Part shown: positions 61,864 through 64,000 of the stretch, piece after piece
How the letters are laid out: each line of letters starts with the position of its first letter
How positions within the stretch are numbered: position 1 is the first letter of the stretch
Source: Olsenella sp. An188
GTDB lineage: Bacteria; Actinomycetota; Coriobacteriia; Coriobacteriales; Atopobiaceae
Length of the DNA stretch: 64,000 nucleotides
Assembly: GCF_002160255.1 (NCBI RefSeq)
Contig: NZ_NFKF01000001.1
Coordinates: 496,001 to 560,000, forward strand
Direction: 5' to 3'
The notes under the pieces: generated by a model
What the model saw: the letters and a program-made list of their open reading frames with translations, nothing else
Told to the model about the DNA's origin: nothing
Database searches by the model: none
Program-made: the position numbers and the translations under genes

Positions 61864-62652
61864 CTAGAAAAGGCAGCGCTCGATGATGTCCCTGCCACGC
61901 AGGGCCCCCATCCATGCGGCCGGGATGGCGTCCGCCCCGTACACGATGCCGGCGAGCGCCCCGGCCACCGCCGCCGTGGTGTCCGTGTCGTCCCCGAGGT
62001 TGACCGCGCGCAGCACGCACTCCTCGTAGGACTCCGAGACCGCAAGGCACCAGAGCGCGGCGCAGTACGTGTCCCGCACGAAGCCCCCGGAGCGGATATC
62101 CTTCTCGCTAGCGGCGAGAAGGACCTCGTGGTCCGGGATGGCCTCCTCCGGCGAGGCGCCGGCCGCGAGCGCGCGCATCACGCGCACCATCTCCACGCAG
62201 GTCTCGGTTGAGACGGGGTGCGCGTGCGTGACGGCCGAGACCGCGCGGACCTCGTCGTCCGTGGCGTCCGTGAAGGCGAGCGGCGCGATGCGCATGAGCG
62301 AGCCGTTGCCGTTGTCGCGCTCGCCCGCGCAGCCCGTGCCGGCGGCGAGCGCGCGGGCCGTGGTGTTGCCGTAGTCAAAGACCACGCCGTCGATGGCGTA
62401 GGCGCCGTCGTCGATCCAGGCGCGAAACCGGGAGAGCATATCCGCCGTGTCCACGCGCCCGCAGGCGCGAATGCTGTCGCAGGTGGCGAGCGTCATGCTC
62501 GTGTCGTCCGACCAGGTTCCGGCCGGCTGGTCGTGCGTGCCGTGGCCGACCATCCCCGTGCAGGCGAGGCTCCCCCGCGGGCGAAACTCGTACGGCACGC
62601 CAAGCGCGTCACCCACAGCAAGGCCGTAGATTGCGTCACGAAGCGTTGGCAT
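61864..62652 (-). CDS. ADP-ribosylglycohydrolase family protein
   Basis: 262 residues, ATG 62652 behind GGAGGGAGGAG. Family metal-binding motifs are GDALGVPYEF (about 13-22), WSDDTSMTLA (about 48-57) and GDDTDTTAAVAGALAG near the end. Members remove ADP-ribose from proteins or related substrates (DraG, ARH3-like) with two Mg ions. It is all-helical with no signal peptide. Its start overlaps the end of the MBL hydrolase gene by 17 bp, so they are coupled. The substrate is not known; no ADP-ribosyltransferase is in the window. Confidence 0.92.
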   Translation of the reverse strand: MPTLRDAIYGLAVGDALGVPYEFRPRGSLACTGMVGHGTHDQPAGTWSDDTSMTLATCDSIRACGRVDTADMLSRFRAWIDDGAYAIDGVVFDYGNTTARALAAGTGCAGERDNGNGSLMRIAPLAFTDATDDEVRAVSAVTHAHPVSTETCVEMVRVMRALAAGASPEEAIPDHEVLLAASEKDIRSGGFVRDTYCAALWCLAVSESYEECVLRAVNLGDDTDTTAAVAGALAGIVYGADAIPAAWMGALRGRDIIERCLF

Positions 62653-63391
62653 GCGCTCCTCCCTCCCCCGGGGCCACCTGCAGCAGCTCGCGTAGGTATC
62701 CGACGAACTCGTCCGGACCCTCCGGCGGGCAGTGGCCGATGACGAAGGTCTCTGGTGTCGGGTCCAGGCCCTCTATCGTGGCGAGAAGTGCACGCAGCCG
62801 CGCGGGGTCGAGGTAGCAGACGGACGGGTCGTCGCCGGAGTCGTAGTCCTCGCAGAAGCAGTCGCCCACGAAGAGGATGCGCTCCTCGGGGACGTAGACG
62901 AGCGTAGAGTCGTTGGTGTGGGGCGCGTCCGTGGCGATCAGGCGGGCCGTCACGCCGCCGAGGTCGATCGCGAGCTCGCCCTCAAACTCTATGTCGGCGG
63001 TCACGACGACGGGGTCCTCCCCGGGCGGGAACTCCTCGGCAAAGCCCTGGGCCGAGCGGATGTCAGCGCGGCGCGGGTCATCCGGGTCCGAGAGGATCCC
63101 GCGCGCCTCGAGCAGGTGCTCGTTCGTCTCTTTCCGGGCGACCGTGAGGCCGGCGACGGCGCTCATGCCAAAGCTGTGGTCCCAGTGCCAGTGCGTGAGC
63201 GCGGTGAGGTCGGGCAGCGGGAGGCCCGCCGAGACGAGCCCGCGGTAGAGGTCCGCGACGTGGCGCGGCGAGTAGCCCGCGTCGACGGCGAGCGCGAGGC
63301 GGTCCCCACGCACGAGCGCCAGCACGGGACGGTCAAGCTCCTCGACGTGCGGGAGATAGGATATGCGCTCCGACAGGCGAACGAGCGGCAT
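62636..63391 (-). CDS. MBL-fold metallo-hydrolase
   Basis: 251 residues, ATG 63391 behind AAGGAGGCGCC. The metallo-beta-lactamase motif THWHWDHSFGM (about 64-74) supplies the HxHxDH zinc ligands. Further ligands are in TDAPHTNDS and FVGDCFCED, with a late IGHCPPEG. Substrate unknown. The group includes many soluble thioesterases and lactonases. It is translated together with the ADP-ribosylglycohydrolase through a 17-bp overlap. It begins a run of minus-strand genes downstream of a small unknown gene. Confidence 0.9.
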   Translation of the reverse strand: MPLVRLSERISYLPHVEELDRPVLALVRGDRLALAVDAGYSPRHVADLYRGLVSAGLPLPDLTALTHWHWDHSFGMSAVAGLTVARKETNEHLLEARGILSDPDDPRRADIRSAQGFAEEFPPGEDPVVVTADIEFEGELAIDLGGVTARLIATDAPHTNDSTLVYVPEERILFVGDCFCEDYDSGDDPSVCYLDPARLRALLATIEGLDPTPETFVIGHCPPEGPDEFVGYLRELLQVAPGEGGAHANAS

Positions 63392-63440
63392 GGCGCCTCC
63401 TTGCGTACTTGCCCGAAGTGGCAGAAACCCCGGGGCGGCT

Positions 63441-63668
63441 CTAAAGAAGCAGGTCGTAGCTTCCCTGGTCGATGTTGAACCTCATGTTGCCGACGGTCTG
63501 CTCAAGACCGAACGAGCCGTTGGGCCGGATGACGCTTTGTATGCCGCCGGGCGAGGGAAGGATCTGCGTCATCTGCCCCGTCGCGAGGTCAAAGCGCATG
63601 GTGCCGATCTGATGCTCGAGGTGCGTCGCGCCGTCGGAGCCGATCACGCAGCGAAAGCCGGTGTCCAT
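63441..63668 (-). CDS. Small conserved-looking hypothetical protein
   Basis: 75 residues, ATG 63668 behind GGGAGGGTCCC. No membrane segment. It contains two similar halves: GATHLEHQIGTMRFDLATGQ and GSFGLEQTVGNMRFNIDQGS, i.e. an internal duplication with the pattern G-x-x-x-L-E-x-x-x-G-x-M-R-F. I do not recognise a family. It lies 48 bp downstream of the HIRAN gene on the same strand. A GTTCTTCTCGCC motif lies just upstream. Confidence 0.65.
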   Translation of the reverse strand: MDTGFRCVIGSDGATHLEHQIGTMRFDLATGQMTQILPSPGGIQSVIRPNGSFGLEQTVGNMRFNIDQGSYDLLL

Positions 63669-63716
63669 GGGACCCTCCCGTTCTTCTCGCCTTCCCAGCC
63701 GTACGCCGACCGGGCC

Positions 63717-64000
63717 TCAGCGAGCGTCCGTCACGAAGACGCCGACGCGCACCTGCTTCCAGGGCGCGGCCTCCGGGTCCACCTGCAGCACACGCACCTC
63801 GAACGCCGCGGCGTGCCCGTAGAAGCACATCACCGAGAGCACGGCGTTCTCGTCCGATGGAACGTAACCGAGCTTGGTCCCATGGTAGCGCAGCGCAACT
63901 GCCTCGGAATCGTGCGGGTTGTCCGGCTCCGGGACAAGCTCGAGCAGCGTGCCCGCCTTGAGCTCCCCGAGCACCAGCGCACCATCCCAGAACTGGAACC
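63717..64000 (-). CDS. HIRAN-domain protein, 5' end outside window
   Basis: The visible 94 residues end at a TGA (63717). The sequence ALVLGELKAGTLLELVPEPD, then NPHDSEAVALRYHGTKLGYV and PSDENAV, is the HIRAN pattern (EPxNPxDxxAVxV...GxxLGYVP). HIRAN domains bind 3' DNA ends or stalled forks, either alone or fused to helicases; here it is the last domain. The frame is still open at 64000, so the size and the rest of the protein are unknown. It may be followed on the same transcript by the 75-residue gene. Confidence 0.8.
   Translation of the reverse strand, partial: FQFWDGALVLGELKAGTLLELVPEPDNPHDSEAVALRYHGTKLGYVPSDENAVLSVMCFYGHAAAFEVRVLQVDPEAAPWKQVRVGVFVTDAR

Noticed and set aside
61170-62045. 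Longer start for the sugar acetyltransferase
   Set aside because: The extra N-terminal residues overlap the neighbouring gene in another frame and look like shadow sequence; family similarity starts near residue 61784.

Overview
The window looks like a chromosomal segment of a strictly fermentative, high-G+C anaerobe of the class Coriobacteriia, most likely Atopobiaceae (Olsenella-like). This placement is inferred from very strong G/C bias at third codon positions, pyruvate formate-lyase, sugar ABC importers with cytosolic glycosidases, LPXTG-like surface proteins and Actinobacteria-type VaFE/thioester adhesins. No rRNA, tRNA, CRISPR array, transposase or phage gene was seen.

Layout. 1-4433: glutamate synthase large subunit (3' end outside the window). 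4434-5274: dense palindromic repeats. 5275-8965: CAAX-type protease, then a cytosolic ParB-like/BMP fusion protein with a phosphoesterase. 9000-16798: an alpha-galactoside module (alpha-galactosidase, two permeases, binding lipoprotein, ATPase, divergent AraC regulator). 16836-23478: a LacI-controlled maltodextrin operon (lacI, malQ, phosphorylase, GH13 glucosidase) with two identical operators. 24239-27685: PHP phosphatase, a deleted RpiR regulator and ligA. 27950-33026: two-component system plus a LanFEG/YxeA-type transporter that share an operator. 33213-37405: MFS exporter and two InlB-repeat wall proteins. 37839-40779: copper module (copA with an internal copZ start, csoR). 41234-43408: acetyltransferase, small membrane protein and iron alcohol dehydrogenase. 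43968-48497: a 1509-residue thioester/isopeptide adhesin. 48600-49314: two gene remnants. 49395-53332: DedA, membrane-tailed GH3 beta-glucosidase and GtrA-like protein. 53659-57062: pyruvate formate-lyase with its glycyl-radical domain encoded by a separate gene, then the activase. 57125-64000: lipoprotein, DAHP synthase, C69 dipeptidase, sugar acetyltransferase, ADP-ribosylglycohydrolase, MBL hydrolase, a small unknown protein and a HIRAN protein.

Together the genes describe import and cytosolic breakdown of oligosaccharides (alpha-galactosides, maltodextrins, beta-glucosides), feeding pyruvate to formate/acetyl-CoA and alcohol fermentation, plus adhesion and defence against copper and peptides.

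The most unusual signals are non-coding. Four unrelated repeat families (called A-D here) fill long intergenic gaps, each mostly as direct copies followed by inverted copies around a core. A short motif, GGCGAGAAG(A/G)AC, recurs in these gaps, next to stop codons and even inside protein N-termini. Repeat copies supply the start codon of one gene and the stop codon of another. The split pyruvate formate-lyase, with two strong hairpins between its halves, is the most interesting protein-level observation.
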